Part shown: positions 1 through 10,613 of the stretch, piece after piece
Layout: each line of letters opens with the position of its first letter
How positions within the stretch are numbered: position 1 is the first letter of the stretch
Origin: Discostella pseudostelligera
Taxonomy: Eukaryota; Bacillariophyta; Thalassiosirophyceae; Thalassiosirales; Thalassiosiraceae
DNA length: 57,676 bases
Reading direction: 5' to 3'
NCBI GenBank assembly: GCA_036940085.1
Contig: JALLBK010000020.1
Location: 1 to 57,676, forward strand
The notes under the pieces: generated by a model
What the model was told of the DNA's origin: nothing
The model's database searches: none
What the model saw: the letters and a program-made list of their open reading frames with translations, nothing else
Made by a program: the position numbers and the translations under genes

Positions 1-549
1 CTCATCCTGTTGCTGATTATCATACAAATACAAAATTATATGCAAAATATCAACAATCAAAAGTATAAAGGGTTCGATAAAAGTGAAGCCCTAGTTATGG
101 AAAGACTATTTCCGACCGAATCAAAAACCAGCAACTTTGACATCATTTTGGGCCATTCACAAGGAGCTATGCTAACAGCAGCACTCTTATCAATACAAGA
201 AAGACTGCGGAATACCAAAAATGGTCCAATGGGATACATATTGAATGGTGTTGCGTGGCCAAATCCATTGAGTAGATCATTATTGTCACTTGCGCAAGAA
301 ACACCGTCAGCAATCGATCAGCTGCCAAGGTTTGTATTCATAATGGGAATGACGGACACTATCAACCCAATCGAAAGTGCAATGCAAGTTCTTGATTCGT
401 ATAAGGCAGCTAGATTTGATGCATCGATAGTATATCACGAAGGAGGACACTCTGTACCACTGGGAAGAGATGACGATTCTATCAGAGCATTGAATGAGGT
501 CGTCGATTGGATTATAAGTATTGCTAAAGAAAAGACAATTCTTCCCTAA
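1..549 (+). CDS. FSH1-type serine hydrolase, 5' end outside window
   Basis: The frame is open from the first base, so the true start lies upstream of the window. The fragment shows the C-terminal half of an alpha/beta hydrolase of the FSH1 (serine hydrolase, DUF341) family. The nucleophile elbow is GHSQGA, the acid is probably the Asp in GMTDTINP, and the His is in EGGHSVP close to the end. Family members are small cytosolic esterases of mostly unknown substrate. The stop overlaps the stop of the convergent asparaginase gene by 26 bp. The catalytic triad order and spacing fit an active enzyme. The substrate cannot be inferred. Confidence 0.75.
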   Translation, partial: LILLLIIIQIQNYMQNINNQKYKGFDKSEALVMERLFPTESKTSNFDIILGHSQGAMLTAALLSIQERLRNTKNGPMGYILNGVAWPNPLSRSLLSLAQETPSAIDQLPRFVFIMGMTDTINPIESAMQVLDSYKAARFDASIVYHEGGHSVPLGRDDDSIRALNEVVDWIISIAKEKTILP

Positions 550-1732
550 AAATCCTAGTTTCCATTTGACCATCTTCGTAGACCCAACCATGAAACATTC
601 CTGGACAGTTCATTTCGGCAACAAAATTACCATCTCTGTCAAGTGCAATAGCTCCTCCTTGTCCTTCTTCCTCATCACCATCTCTCAATGATCCAAATAT
701 CACCTCATCCACTGCCATTTGCAAAGCAGAGCCATTCGCCTCCTCCTCCTTTCTACATTCATTTCCTTTTGCAGCAAATCCATATCCATGCTTGTACTCC
801 AACCGCTTGGCAATATCGTGTGCTGCCACACATCGGATGAAATGCTCCCCGTGTCCTGTGCAGGAGATGGCGCAAAGATGATTGGCATAGGTTCCTGCAC
901 CAATGATTGGGCTATCACCAACTCGGTTATAACGTTGATTTGTCATCCCTCCAGTACTGGTAGCAGCTGCCAGAAGTACACAGGAATTATGCTCATCAAA
1001 GATGGGGAAAGCAACGACAGATCCAACAGTACCAAATTTATGATCTTCTCTTTGATTGACGATTGCATGATCAAGCTCGTAATCTGGTTGCAATTGTTCT
1101 TTTTTTCGAACATTCTCTAGTTGCATATACCTCGATTCGGTCCAAAAATAATCACGAGGACGAGTCTCAACTACCTCATTGGGTAAGGTACTGGCGAAAT
1201 CTTCTGCGCCTTTTCCAATTAGCATTACATGGGGTGTACGCTCCATCACAGCACGTGCCAGCGATATTGGATTTTTAACGCCCTCTACACCCGCAACTGA
1301 ACCAGCCTGGGGCTTGGGAGTTTTGGGATAGTGTCGGGTTTGTGTTGGTAATTGATCGGATCCTATCCTCCCAATGTGAGATGAACAATTCATTATGGCA
1401 GCATCCATTCGTATCTTTCCATCGTGACAGATAACAGATCCCATTCCAGCATTGAAGAGGGGGCAATCCTCCAAGCATCGTACAGCTGCCTCGGCAGCGT
1501 CGGTGGCGGCAGATGTACATGATGATGATGATGATGATGATGTGTCAATTTCGTCCCGCTTCTTGCGAAGAATATTGTACCCCAAAGACATGGCGTCCTC
1601 AAGCGCGGAACGGTATTGGCCTTCCATATCGGGAGTGAGGTGGGAGCGGTGAATGACGCCTGCTCCTCCATGAACAGCAAGCACCACCTTCTTTGACGCA
1701 GGCGGCATCATCATGGTCACAGTGGTAAACAT
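524..1732 (-). CDS. Isoaspartyl peptidase / L-asparaginase, Ntn-hydrolase family T2
   Basis: A single-exon 402-residue protein. The frame extends upstream, but only to a GTG; the first ATG is at 1732, directly before the conserved VVLAVHGGAG start of the family. Other signatures are FNAGMGSV near residue 95, the autocleavage/catalytic Thr in FGTVGSVV (about Thr235), NRVGDSPIIGAG and SCTGHGE. These proenzymes cleave themselves before the Thr and then hydrolyse asparagine or isoaspartyl dipeptides. The linker before Thr235 is long and charged, as is usual for the region lost on maturation. A Ser-rich/Asp low-complexity tract near residues 64-72 comes from a trinucleotide run. No targeting peptide is evident. 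It is divergent from the ABC1-kinase gene and shares its promoter region. Confidence 0.88.
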   Translation of the reverse strand: MFTTVTMMMPPASKKVVLAVHGGAGVIHRSHLTPDMEGQYRSALEDAMSLGYNILRKKRDEIDTSSSSSSSCTSAATDAAEAAVRCLEDCPLFNAGMGSVICHDGKIRMDAAIMNCSSHIGRIGSDQLPTQTRHYPKTPKPQAGSVAGVEGVKNPISLARAVMERTPHVMLIGKGAEDFASTLPNEVVETRPRDYFWTESRYMQLENVRKKEQLQPDYELDHAIVNQREDHKFGTVGSVVAFPIFDEHNSCVLLAAATSTGGMTNQRYNRVGDSPIIGAGTYANHLCAISCTGHGEHFIRCVAAHDIAKRLEYKHGYGFAAKGNECRKEEEANGSALQMAVDEVIFGSLRDGDEEEGQGGAIALDRDGNFVAEMNCPGMFHGWVYEDGQMETRIFREELSFL

Positions 1733-2041
1733 CAGGGGTTGCGACTTGCGATGGATGTATCTAGGTACTTCCCTCTGTCCCAGTAAAACCTGATATTTTC
1801 TTGGAATTCTCAGAATAAGGGCTACGCTAATCGTATGATGACATTTGATAGATAGCTCGTTGGAAAGCACTGATCAAGACGAATCCAACGAAATATATTG
1901 TCGCATATTCAAATAATCGGAACTTTGGCCCAATTTGGCAAACATTATTTCATTACTGCGACGATTGGCGAGTACCACCTCTACAGACTTACGGTCGGCG
2001 GCCTCGGGGCTGTTCTGCGAACTCTGTGGCTGTTCTGATCG

Positions 2042-2220
2042 TTTTGGCGGGAAATATTGAGTTTTGGCGCCAAATGTCGGCGAGTTTCCAGCGATAATGC
2101 ACGTATTCTACAGTAGGAATTGGAACTAAAGATATCAAGTTTTAAGTGGGACTGTCTGTCCGTCGAAATATCCACTTTTTAGACATTATTTGGCGGGAAA
2201 TGATGCAAGTTGGCGGGAAA
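2042..2220. promoter_or_regulatory. Cluster of E2F/DP-like sites in a divergent promoter
   Basis: The 1733-2352 gap between the asparaginase and ABC1-kinase genes holds four E2F-type sites: TTTTGGCGGGAAAT (2042-2055), the perfect palindrome TTTGGCGCCAAA (2063-2074), ATTTGGCGGGAAA (2188-2200) and TTGGCGGGAAA (2210-2220). They match the textbook E2F/DP consensus TTTSSCGC/TTTGGCGGGAAA. The last two lie 130-165 bp before the chosen ATG at 2353. Function is inferred from the motif only. Confidence 0.55.
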
Positions 2221-2352
2221 GCGAAAGATCGCAACCAACAAAACTTCAACAACTTCAGAACACTTTGTCTGTCCGCTGTCACCGCGACACCCTCGCGTCC
2301 GTCCTCTAGCGTTTCATTCACTCATCTGAATCTCCATCTCATCTCGACGACC

Positions 2353-4743
2353 ATGACCATGACGAGACTGCAAGCGGCAACAACCATAACAGTTGCCATC
2401 CTATCTCTCTCTGCCACATCCACATCCGGATTCGGCAGTTCCACAGTGAAATATAGACGGATACCGCACCACCATGATGCTGCCACCCCCCTATTCTCGA
2501 CCATTGAAGACATAACAACAACCACATCATCTGCCGACATTGACATCGACACTGATATACTACTTATTGATGAACTAGAACAAGTAGTCGAACAATTAGT
2601 ATCAGATTCATTCGATGAAGAATGTCTCGTAGATCCCAACACTGGTGGCCCAGTCAATGATGTGTGCATCGATGAGGGATTATATGCACGTACCAAAGGT
2701 CGTTTCAAGAGATTGGTCCGTGGTACACTAGAATTGGTGCGAAGTGGTGGTGCTAGTAGTAAAAATATTGATGATGATGACGACGAGTATCTGTTTGGGA
2801 CTGGTGCATTAGCAACTATAGACGGAACCATGAATGTGTCAGAGGGAGAACTACTCGAAAAAGGATGGGAGGCTCGGGGAAACAGCAGTGCATTACGACG
2901 AAATGCCGAGGTTTGGAAATTTGCATTCCAATGTGTCTTCAAGGTATTAAAGGCACGAAAATTAACCAAGGCGGGAGCAGAAGCGAGTGTGATATCTGAG
3001 GCCAAGGTGGAGGCAGCAAAATTTATTCGAGATGGATTGTTACGACTTGGTCCGACATTTGTCAAGCTTGGTCAAGTAGTCTCTACACGGACGGATGTAC
3101 TACCAAAGGAATATATCGATGTGTTAAAAACTTTGCAAGATGATGTACCTGGTTTCAGTGGGAAACGTGCGAAGGATATCATATCCAAAGAATTGGGCAA
3201 AGCATGCGACTCTTTGTTTCAGAACTTTTCGATTGAGCCACTAGCAGCCGCATCGTTGGGACAGGTGCATACGGCCACCTACAAGGGGAAGAAGGTGGCG
3301 ATTAAGGTTCAACGTGCTGGGTTGAAGGAGTTGTTTGATGTTGATCTTAAGAATCTAAAGAAACTTGCGGAATTGTTGGATAAGTTCGACCCAAAGACGG
3401 ATGGTAAGTTCACATCTCGTGTGCACTCTTCGTCTGTTTGATTATTGTGAATAATCATGACATATTTTTGACTTCGACTCATTTGTTTGATCCATAAATA
3501 ATGTGAAATCATTTATCATTTCACAGGTGCCGACAGAGATTGGGTATCAATCTACGAGGAGAGTGAGAGACTTCTCTATTTGGAGATCGATTATCTCAAC
3601 GAAGCTGCCAATTGCGAACGATTTGCACGAGACTTTAGTGATGTTGAATGGGTTCGTGTTCCGGAGGTCTTCCGAGAAGTGTCCACTCCAAGAGTTTTGG
3701 TAATGGAATTCTTGGAAAGTCTCAAGTTGACTGACATTGAACAATTGGATCAGTTGGGCCTCGATCGTGACTTGTTGGCCAAGCGAACAGCCGATGCCTT
3801 CCTGAGACAGATTGTGGAGACTGGATACTTTCACTGCGACCCACATCCGGGCAACCTATGTGTCGACAAAGCTGGAAATCTAGTGTATTATGACTTTGGT
3901 ATGATGGATGAGCTCTCTCCGAGCATTCGTTCTGGGTTTCGCAAGTTTTGCACGGCATTGTTTGCGGGTGGTCCCGTCATTGGAGATGAAGAGCTTGCTG
4001 AAAATGCCAAGATATTAGTGGATGGAGTGGAAGAGGCGGGTGTATTGGCTCGTGGTGCCGATCGTCTCGCAGTCGAGAAGCTAGCACGGTACTTTATGAG
4101 AACATTCAAGGACAATCAACTTGGGAAGAAGGGTGCAAATGTCAAAGAGACCGTCGGTGCAGATTTACAAACGTTGACCGAGAATGACGTATTCCGCTTC
4201 CCAAGCACGTTTACATTCATCTTCCGCTCTTTTGCATCCATTGATGGTATTGGAAAAGGACTGAGTGATACTTTTGACATTGGCAAGCTTGCACAACCCT
4301 TCATTGAAAAGTTCACAGACGTGCAAAAGGGGTATGATAGTGCCGCAGAAAAGAATCTGAGTATATTTGCCAAGGCAACGGGTTTGAATCAAGCTGACAT
4401 TTACAAGGCGGTGACATCGCCAAAGAAGATTGCCTATATCGAGGAGACAGTGAGGAGTATGGAGCGGGGCGACTTAAAGATCCGTGTCCGCTCGTTGGAG
4501 AATGAGAAAGCATTGGAGCGCATGTCATTAAATCAAGGAAAGATGGAAAAGCTAGTAGTGGCGTCCCTACTCCTGAATGTGGCCGGGGTGGCGACGAACA
4601 ACATCTTAAGGGGTGCAGGAGTAGCTGGAGCGGTAGCATTTGCCCTGCAGGCTTTAGTTGCGGGTGCCAAGATAACAAAATTTGACAAGACGCAGGGGAA
4701 GTACAAACAAACGAAATTTGTTGACAATGATAAGTCAAAATAA
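2353..4743 (+). CDS. ABC1/UbiB-family atypical kinase, probably plastid-targeted
   Basis: Two exons (2353-3403, 3527-4743; 123-bp GT-AG intron) encode 755 residues. The frame is open to a GTG at 2146, but the ATG at 2353 begins a clear hydrophobic signal peptide (MTMTRLQAATTITVAILSLS). It is followed by SGFGSS, a Phe at the expected plastid cleavage site of diatom bipartite presequences. The ABC1 hallmarks are present: FVKLGQVVSTR (KxGQ region), the Ala-rich loop AAASLGQVH, VAIKVQ with the ATP-binding Lys, EIDYLNEAAN, FHCDPHPGNLCV, and YYDFGMMDEL with the metal-binding Asp. Plastid ABC1K proteins are linked to prenylquinone and lipid metabolism. The substrate here is unknown. The C-terminus carries a hydrophobic stretch (VASLLLNVAGVATNN) that may be membrane-associated, as in UbiB. 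Confidence 0.88.
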
Positions 4744-4792
4744 GACAGTGAAACATTAACTGCAGATGAATAGGTACTGTTGGTAGACAATT

Positions 4793-4870
4793 TCTTCCCG
4801 CCATTTTCGCCATCTCTTTCTTCGCCAAACATTCTTCCCGCCATTATTTTGTCTTCGCCAAATTCCGCCA
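4793..4870. promoter_or_regulatory. E2F-like sites upstream of DNA primase large subunit
   Basis: The 296-bp gap 4744-5039 contains TTCTTCCCGCCA twice (about 4793-4803 and 4832-4843), the reverse complement of TGGCGGGAAGAA, plus weaker TTCGCCAAA and TTCCGCCA cores. They lie 170-247 bp before the primase ATG. E2F control of replication genes is established in plants and animals, so this is the most conventional of the E2F-like clusters in the window. Confidence 0.55.
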
Positions 4871-5039
4871 CCGCCAGCCCGCGCCAGTTTTTTCCACCTG
4901 CACCGTCGGTCGGCGTTAGTTCGGCATCGGCATCGGCGTCGGCAATGGCAATGACATCTATCTTTGCCACAGTACCATACCATAGCATCCTCCGTCCTCC
5001 GTACCATTGCTCTCTCTCCAAAGCGAAGCGTAGCATAAC

Positions 5040-6859
5040 ATGAACGTCGCAGGCTCCATTCGCTCTCGTCCGGCCCCCCTCTCAGATGGCAAGAGGCGCG
5101 GCTATGCTGACGGCGGCGGTGGCATTGCGTCGTCGTCGATCGACGTGGACATGTACACCGACGTGCCATCGTTCGAATTGAGTTTGGATGAATTCGAGGA
5201 GTATGCCTTGGCCAGGTTGAAGGTATGTGAGCCTCCTATGCTTTTGTAACTATTGGTGATGTGCCTTCATAATTTAATGTTCTACTAGTTGGAAGACTGG
5301 GTGCACCGACATTGAAGCGATCGCAGACCATATGATGTGCCACCTTCACTGTCCATGTTGCCAGCTGATCAATCATCTCTGCAAACTCATTCTTTTGGTT
5401 CTCAATGAATGCATGCAACAAACTCAATTCTCATCTCCACGCTCTCTCTCTCTTTCTCTGTATTCAGTTGCTACGAAAAATTGAAGAGATGAAGACTCGC
5501 AATCTCACCCCAGAAATGTTCCGAACTCAACTCGACGCCTCCATTAAAGCCAACCTTACCGTTACCACCGCCAACAACAGCAACCCATGGGAATCGAAAC
5601 AACCAAACAGCAACACCACCATGGCAGAGGCATCCAAGAAGTTGGATGTGGCATCCCACTTCATTCTACGTGCAGCCTACTGCCGTACAGAAGATTTGCG
5701 TCGATGGTTCCTAACGCAAGAATGTCATTTATTCCGTCATCGATTGGAAAGTGTGGCACAGACACAGAGTGGCAGTATTACTGGTGGAGGTGGAAAGAAG
5801 AACAATGATGCACTACGCAACTTTTTGGCAAACAATGACTTTGATTTGGAATGTGTCACCCGATTCGAGAAGGAGAAGTTGAGGGAGAAGTTGCTCAGTG
5901 TTCCCAGTGGTGTCAATCCTATGGATTTTCACAATACCGAATATTACCGGGTGCCATTCGTCCAAGCATTGGAATTAGTGGCAAAACGGGAATGCTACAT
6001 TCTGGGAGGGCATGCCTACGTCCCACTAAGTCGCATTGTGTCGATTGTGGCTGCCAAGTTCCGTGCCACTCTCTCCAAAAGTTTGGCATTGGCCGCGGGG
6101 GTGTTTGGTCAGGTAGCGCATGACGAACAAGCGCGGATTGGACCATTGCTAAAGTCGATGAATTCGCAGTATACTGGACCCGGAGCACCCAATGCGGTCT
6201 TGGGTGCGGATGGACAGGAGGTATTGACTGCGGCCACGGTCGATGCTTTGGCGGCGCAATCTATGCCACTTTGTATGAAACAACTTCATAAGGGACTTCA
6301 GCGAGATCATAAGTTGAAACATATGGCGCGGTTGCAGTATGGGCTCTTCCTCAAGGGTGCTGGGATGAGTCTCGAGGAGCACACACTCTTCTTCCACAAG
6401 GAGTTTACTCGCATCATGACCAGCGATCAATTCAACAAGGAGTACAGCTACAGCATTCGGCACATGCATGGCAAGGAGGGGAAACGTGGGTCGTACACAC
6501 CGTACAATTGTATGAAGATTATATTGGGCAATCCACCCAATTCGGGAGTGGAGCATCATGGATGTCCCTACAAGCATTACGATGATGCTAACTTAAGTGC
6601 ATTGCTGGGACAGCTCAAGATTGGCAATGCGAGCGATAGGGAGGCAATTATGGCACACAAACGGGATGGGAACTTCCAATTGGCGTGCGCGAAGCATTTT
6701 GAGGTGATGCATCCCGCTGCGGCGAGCTTGGAGGGGGTGAATTTAGATGGTGTGGGGAACCATCCCAATGCATGGTTTTCGGCATCGGTTTCGTATCACA
6801 ATGCCAAGTCTAGGAATGGTGCATCGATGGATGTTGTGAAAGTAGAGGGAGCTGTGTAG
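5040..6859 (+). CDS. PRI2: DNA primase large subunit (PriL/Prim2)
   Basis: Two exons (5040-5222, 5468-6859; 245-bp intron) encode 524 residues. The N-terminal part carries the YTDVPSFELSLDEFEEYALARLKLL segment in two exons and a helical domain contacting the small subunit. The C-terminal half has the iron-sulfur domain with four Cys in family context: MPLCMKQLH, YNCMKIILG, HHGCPYKH and LACAKHFE, ending in HPNAWFSAS. With the catalytic primase subunit and Pol alpha it makes the RNA-DNA primer at origins and on the lagging strand in the nucleus. All four cluster ligands are present, so it should be functional. The splice joins Lys61 directly to Leu-Leu-Arg-Lys and restores the conserved block. 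Confidence 0.92.
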
Positions 6860-7208
6860 ATTCTATTGCAAGTCAATGAAGGAGCAGGGGTGTTTCACAG
6901 TAGAGATAAATTCTGGTTCTTATGTGTTTCAATTTCATTTATTCATGCATGCCTTGCCGTCAAGCTTGAAGCGAGTAGTACGGTGTATTGTAATGTCTAC
7001 AGTGCAGAGAAATCGATAATGATAGTATTGCTGTTCAATGCGTTCACTGCTAATTTAATACACAATCATCGATCGTTTCATCCCCACTTCAACACAACAT
7101 AGTATGCACTGGCTAATCCTAGCTCCTCATCAAGTCATTGACAACACCATTATGTATCATGTAATCCCATGGTGAAATCATATCCTCCGACCTTTCTTAC
7201 TCCGTCAC
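6860..7208. other. Convergent intergenic region, nothing recognised
   Basis: This 349-bp gap separates the convergent primase and ABHD17-like genes and should contain both 3' UTRs. It is moderately AT-rich. I see no long ORF with an ATG, no structured RNA and no E2F-type site. Confidence 0.5.
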
Positions 7209-8468
7209 TTACGCAGCATCCAGATGTCGTACAAATCTATTCAATCGTTGAATATAATCCACAATATTATTCCCATCGACTACATCATTATGCCCCTTAT
7301 TACTCACCCACCATGGATCTGTCTTATATTCCTCTGGCACTGCCGCCTGTAATGCCAATCCATGTTCAAATGCCACCTCTTGATCTTTCTTACCATGAAT
7401 GATAAACACCGGACACTGAACCTTGGCTATGCGATCTATATTCGGGAAGATGTCTAGACAGGCCAGGGCACGTGAGGGTGTCAAGACACGCATACCGGAG
7501 GTGAAGGGACTATGCAGTATAAGTCCACCGACATGTTCACGACGGGAGGCTAAGTAGCACGATGGACCGGAGCCGACGCTTTGACCATATAGTATGACAT
7601 TCCGTTCATGATGGGTGATATTGGCTACTACCCATTCGTATACCATCTTAACATCTCGATAGGTATTCTTCTCCATGGGTATACCCCCACTTTCCCCATA
7701 TCCGCTATAATCATAGACTAATACATGACATTTGACATTTTTGGCAATGACACATTGCAATGATGCCATGGCACCAATATCGGTAGCATTGCCATGACTG
7801 TACAGGATTGTCTTGGTGTTGGTATTGCATTCAGATGATGGCAATTTGTAGAGTAGGGCGGCAATATATGTTCCCGTCTTTTTCTGTGGACCGATTTTAA
7901 TAGGGTGGATGGTGCCATGAAAGGATGGCAGTTTGCCAACAACGGCTTCATTGGGTATGAAGTTGTAGGTTACATCATTTCTAGAGTCAGATGAATCAAT
8001 GGTAGCGCGATGCTTGGCACGAGCACGTAATTTCTTAGATCGTTGTGTCATGGCTACAATTGGATCTTGGGATGCTGATGCCGCTTGTTGTTGTTGTTGT
8101 TGTTGCTGCTGCTCCTTCTGTCGTTGTTGTTGCCTCTGTCGTTGCTGTTTCTTTCGAGCCACCTCGTTGGGATCATTGTCGTTTTGTGTAGTTGGATGCG
8201 AAGATTTAGTATCAATCTCAAATGTACCAAGATCACTATCATCATCGGCATCACCATCATCTTCATTTGCAATATCTTCCTCCACTTCATCGTCATTGTC
8301 ATCATCGGGCAAAACCTTCCCATCCTTACCAACGCGCTGGAATTTGTAATGCGGCGGATCGGGGGGGAAGAATGTCAATGCACCGGCAACGGAACCCTTG
8401 GAGAAGCCAGATCGAACCCATAGATAAAAGAGGGCGGTAATGGCTGGCGGGCAGCAGCAGCAGCACAT
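7209..8468 (-). CDS. ABHD17-like alpha/beta hydrolase (putative protein depalmitoylase)
   Basis: A single-exon 419-residue protein. The N-terminus MCCCCCPPAI is a Cys cluster like the palmitoylated one of ABHD17, followed by the family-typical LTFFPPDPPHY. The catalytic domain (about 170-419) has ILYSHGNATDIG (oxyanion region), YDYSGYGES, the nucleophile elbow GQSVGSG, Asp in IIHGKKDQEV and His in NKGHNDVV. Between them lies an acidic and poly-Gln linker (roughly residues 50-150; CAA/CAG run around 8085-8112) that ABHD17 proteins of animals lack. ABHD17 enzymes remove palmitate from membrane-anchored proteins such as Ras. The same activity here is inferred. It is transcribed away from the Rpt1 gene across a 499-bp shared promoter. 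Confidence 0.85.
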   Translation of the reverse strand: MCCCCCPPAITALFYLWVRSGFSKGSVAGALTFFPPDPPHYKFQRVGKDGKVLPDDDNDDEVEEDIANEDDGDADDDSDLGTFEIDTKSSHPTTQNDNDPNEVARKKQQRQRQQQRQKEQQQQQQQQQAASASQDPIVAMTQRSKKLRARAKHRATIDSSDSRNDVTYNFIPNEAVVGKLPSFHGTIHPIKIGPQKKTGTYIAALLYKLPSSECNTNTKTILYSHGNATDIGAMASLQCVIAKNVKCHVLVYDYSGYGESGGIPMEKNTYRDVKMVYEWVVANITHHERNVILYGQSVGSGPSCYLASRREHVGGLILHSPFTSGMRVLTPSRALACLDIFPNIDRIAKVQCPVFIIHGKKDQEVAFEHGLALQAAVPEEYKTDPWWVSNKGHNDVVDGNNIVDYIQRLNRFVRHLDAA

Positions 8469-8713
8469 TATGATTATCTTCTATCCTCAGTATGCGCGGC
8501 GGCGGCACATGTCCATGGTCATGATGTGCATTTTGATGTTGTGGTTGTGGTCGTCGCCGTGGTGGTTGTTGTGGGTTGTTCTGGTTGATGGTTGTGGTGA
8601 ACCGTCCGTCAAAGATTTGTTAACAAAGTTGAGAATGAAAATTTGAAATTAAAAGATACTTAACAAAATTTAAAATAAAAATTTGAAATTAAAAAACTCG
8701 ACTAATCGAACTT

Positions 8714-8744
8714 CCACGTGGCAAAAATGTTTTGGCGGGAGAAT
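8714..8744. promoter_or_regulatory. Composite ACGTGGCA + E2F-like element in the ABHD17/Rpt1 promoter
   Basis: In the divergent gap 8469-8967, CCACGTGGCA (8714-8723) is followed after ten bases by GGCGGGAG (within TTTTGGCGGGAG, 8730-8741). The first half is a bZIP/ABRE-type G-box and the second an E2F-type core. The same order, orientation and near-identical spacing recur near 11.7 kb, 35.4 kb and 38.8 kb in this window. Confidence 0.55.
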
Positions 8745-8767
8745 TTTTTCCGAAGCGCCTCGAAACT

Positions 8768-8808
8768 CGCCGTCGCCGTCGCGGTCGCGGTCGCCGTCGC
8801 CGTCGCCG
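8768..8808. repeat. CGCCGT-type hexanucleotide microsatellite
   Basis: An imperfect GC-rich hexamer array (CGTCGC/CGGTCG units) lies in the presumed 5' UTR or proximal promoter of the Rpt1 gene, followed directly by a short CAACAG run. It is probably a simple-sequence repeat. It is not part of a recognisable protein. Confidence 0.6.
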
Positions 8809-8967
8809 CAACAGCAACAGCAGCTCAATTCCACCATAATCAATACCGACGCCGACGACCTTGACGTCCGCTTTATCGACGCCTCCAACTACTTACTACT
8901 CCTATCTACTACTCTAGACACTGCCGCTGCTGCTACCTACATCGTAATTATTAATATTTAGATAAGA

Positions 8968-10613
8968 ATGAGTTCCGCCGGTGAGTGCCAAACACGCAAC
9001 GTAAACAACACCGACGACGACGATGCCTCCGACGCACCACCCCCTCTCGATTCCGAGGACATTGCCCTACTCAAGTCGTACGGCTTGGGTCCCTACACCA
9101 CTCCCATCAAATTAATCGAAGAAGAAATTAAGAAACATCAACAGACAGTCAAAGAATTAATTGGAATTAAGGAGAGCGATACCGGGCTAAGCCAACCGAG
9201 TCAGTGGGACTTGGTGGGGGATAAGCAAATGATGCAAGAGGAGGCACCGCTCCAGGTGGCACGATGTACCAAAATCATTGCGGGTGAGGAAGCTAACAAT
9301 AATGCTAGTGGTGCTGATAACAACAATTCCAATCCTACCGCACAACTCTCCGGATCCAAATATGTCATTAATGTCAAACAAATTGCCAAATTCGTTGTCG
9401 GCCTTGGCGAAAAGGTAGCCCCCACTGATATTGAAGAAGGCATGCGTGTAGGTGTCGATCGGGCGAAATATTCCATTCAAATCCCCCTACCACCCAAAAT
9501 TGATCCTACCGTCTCCCTAATGACTGTCGAAGAAAAGCCAGATGTTACCTATGAAGATGTAGGTGGTGCCAAGGAGGCGATGGAGAAGTTACGTGAGGTC
9601 TTGGAGACTCCATTGTTGCACCCCGAACGATTTGTTACGCTGGGGATCGAACCACCCAAAGGTGTATTGTTGTATGGACCTCCGGGGACTGGTAAGAAGT
9701 TGTGGTCTTGTTGTTGTTGATAATGTGTGTTTGCAGTACTTTTATGATGTGGATGCTTCCTTTATTTTACTAAAATGTTGGTGTGTGATCTCCGTTCTCT
9801 TCAATCTCTTCCTCTCTCTTTAGGCAAAACCCTTGCAGCACGTGCCGTAGCCAACCGTACCGACGCCTGTTTCATCCGCGTTATTGGTTCCGAACTTGTC
9901 CAAAAGTACGTCGGCGAGGGTGCACGTATGGTCCGTGAGCTCTTCACCATGGCCCGTGCCAAACGCGCTTGCATCATCTTCTTCGATGAAGTCGATGCCA
10001 TTGGTGGTGCCCGATCGGGTGGAGATGACAATGGTTCGGACAATGAGGTACAACGTACGATGCTTCAAATTGTCACTGAGTTGGATGGATTTGATGCCCG
10101 GGGTAACATCAAGGTATTAATGGCCACCAATCGACCCGACACACTTGATCCAGCACTCTTGCGTCCCGGCCGATTGGATCGCAAGGTCGAATTCGGCCTG
10201 CCGGATTTGGAAGGTCGGGGTCATATTCTCAAAATCCATTCGAAGCGTATGAATTGCGATCGTGACATTCGCTTCGAATTGATCGCCCGTCTTTGTCCCA
10301 GTACTACTGGAGCTGAATTGCATAGTGTGTGTACCGAGGCAGGGATGTTTGCGATCCGAGCACGGAGGAAGAGTGTTAGTGAAAAAGACTTTTTGGATAG
10401 TGTGAATAAGGTGGTGAAGGGATATAAGAAGTTTAGCTCCACTCCCAAGGTAAGGAAGTTTTGTTTTGTTATCGGGATATTCATATTGGGGCATCCCCCC
10501 TCCCTCCCCCCCCATCCCCGGCGTTGGATCGAATGCTGCTCACAAATTTCTCATGTTCTTCTCATCTGCATCCAACCCCTCTCTTCTATTTGCAGTACAT
10601 GGTGTACAACTAA
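8968..10613 (+). CDS. RPT1: 26S proteasome regulatory particle AAA-ATPase subunit Rpt1 (PSMC2)
   Basis: Three exons (8968-9691, 9824-10449, 10596-10613) encode 455 residues. The first splice falls inside the Walker A motif and restores GPPGTGKT. The last exon codes only for YMVYN and stop, which matches the Rpt1-type C-terminus. Signatures in order are the N-terminal [13 protein letters not shown], an OB-fold region, [23 protein letters not shown] (Rpt1-like), Walker [30 protein letters not shown] and sensor/C-domain [21 protein letters not shown]. Rpt1 is one of six ATPases that unfold substrates and feed them into the 20S core. All catalytic residues are intact. An Asn/Ala-rich insert ([13 protein letters not shown], around residue 110) is unusual but in a loop. 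Confidence 0.95.

Noticed and set aside
719..1120. 133-residue ORF opposite to the asparaginase gene
   Set aside because: Shadow frame of a conserved enzyme, no own motif.
1733..1870. N-terminal extension of the asparaginase frame
   Set aside because: Begins with GTG, not ATG, and lies before the conserved start of the family.
2146..2352. N-terminal extension of the ABC1-kinase frame
   Set aside because: Starts with GTG, contains the E2F-like motifs and has no homology; the ATG at 2353 begins a proper signal peptide.
2322..3065. 247-residue ORF on the minus strand
   Set aside because: Antisense shadow of the ABC1-kinase exon; Ser-rich only because of complementary trinucleotide bias.
4756..5169. 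137-residue minus-strand ORF over the primase promoter
   Set aside because: Arg/Cys-rich translation of GC-rich sequence covering promoter motifs and the primase first exon; no family match.
8683..8961. 92-residue ORF ending just before the Rpt1 start
   Set aside because: No ATG start; includes the CGCCGT microsatellite and the composite promoter element; most likely leader sequence.
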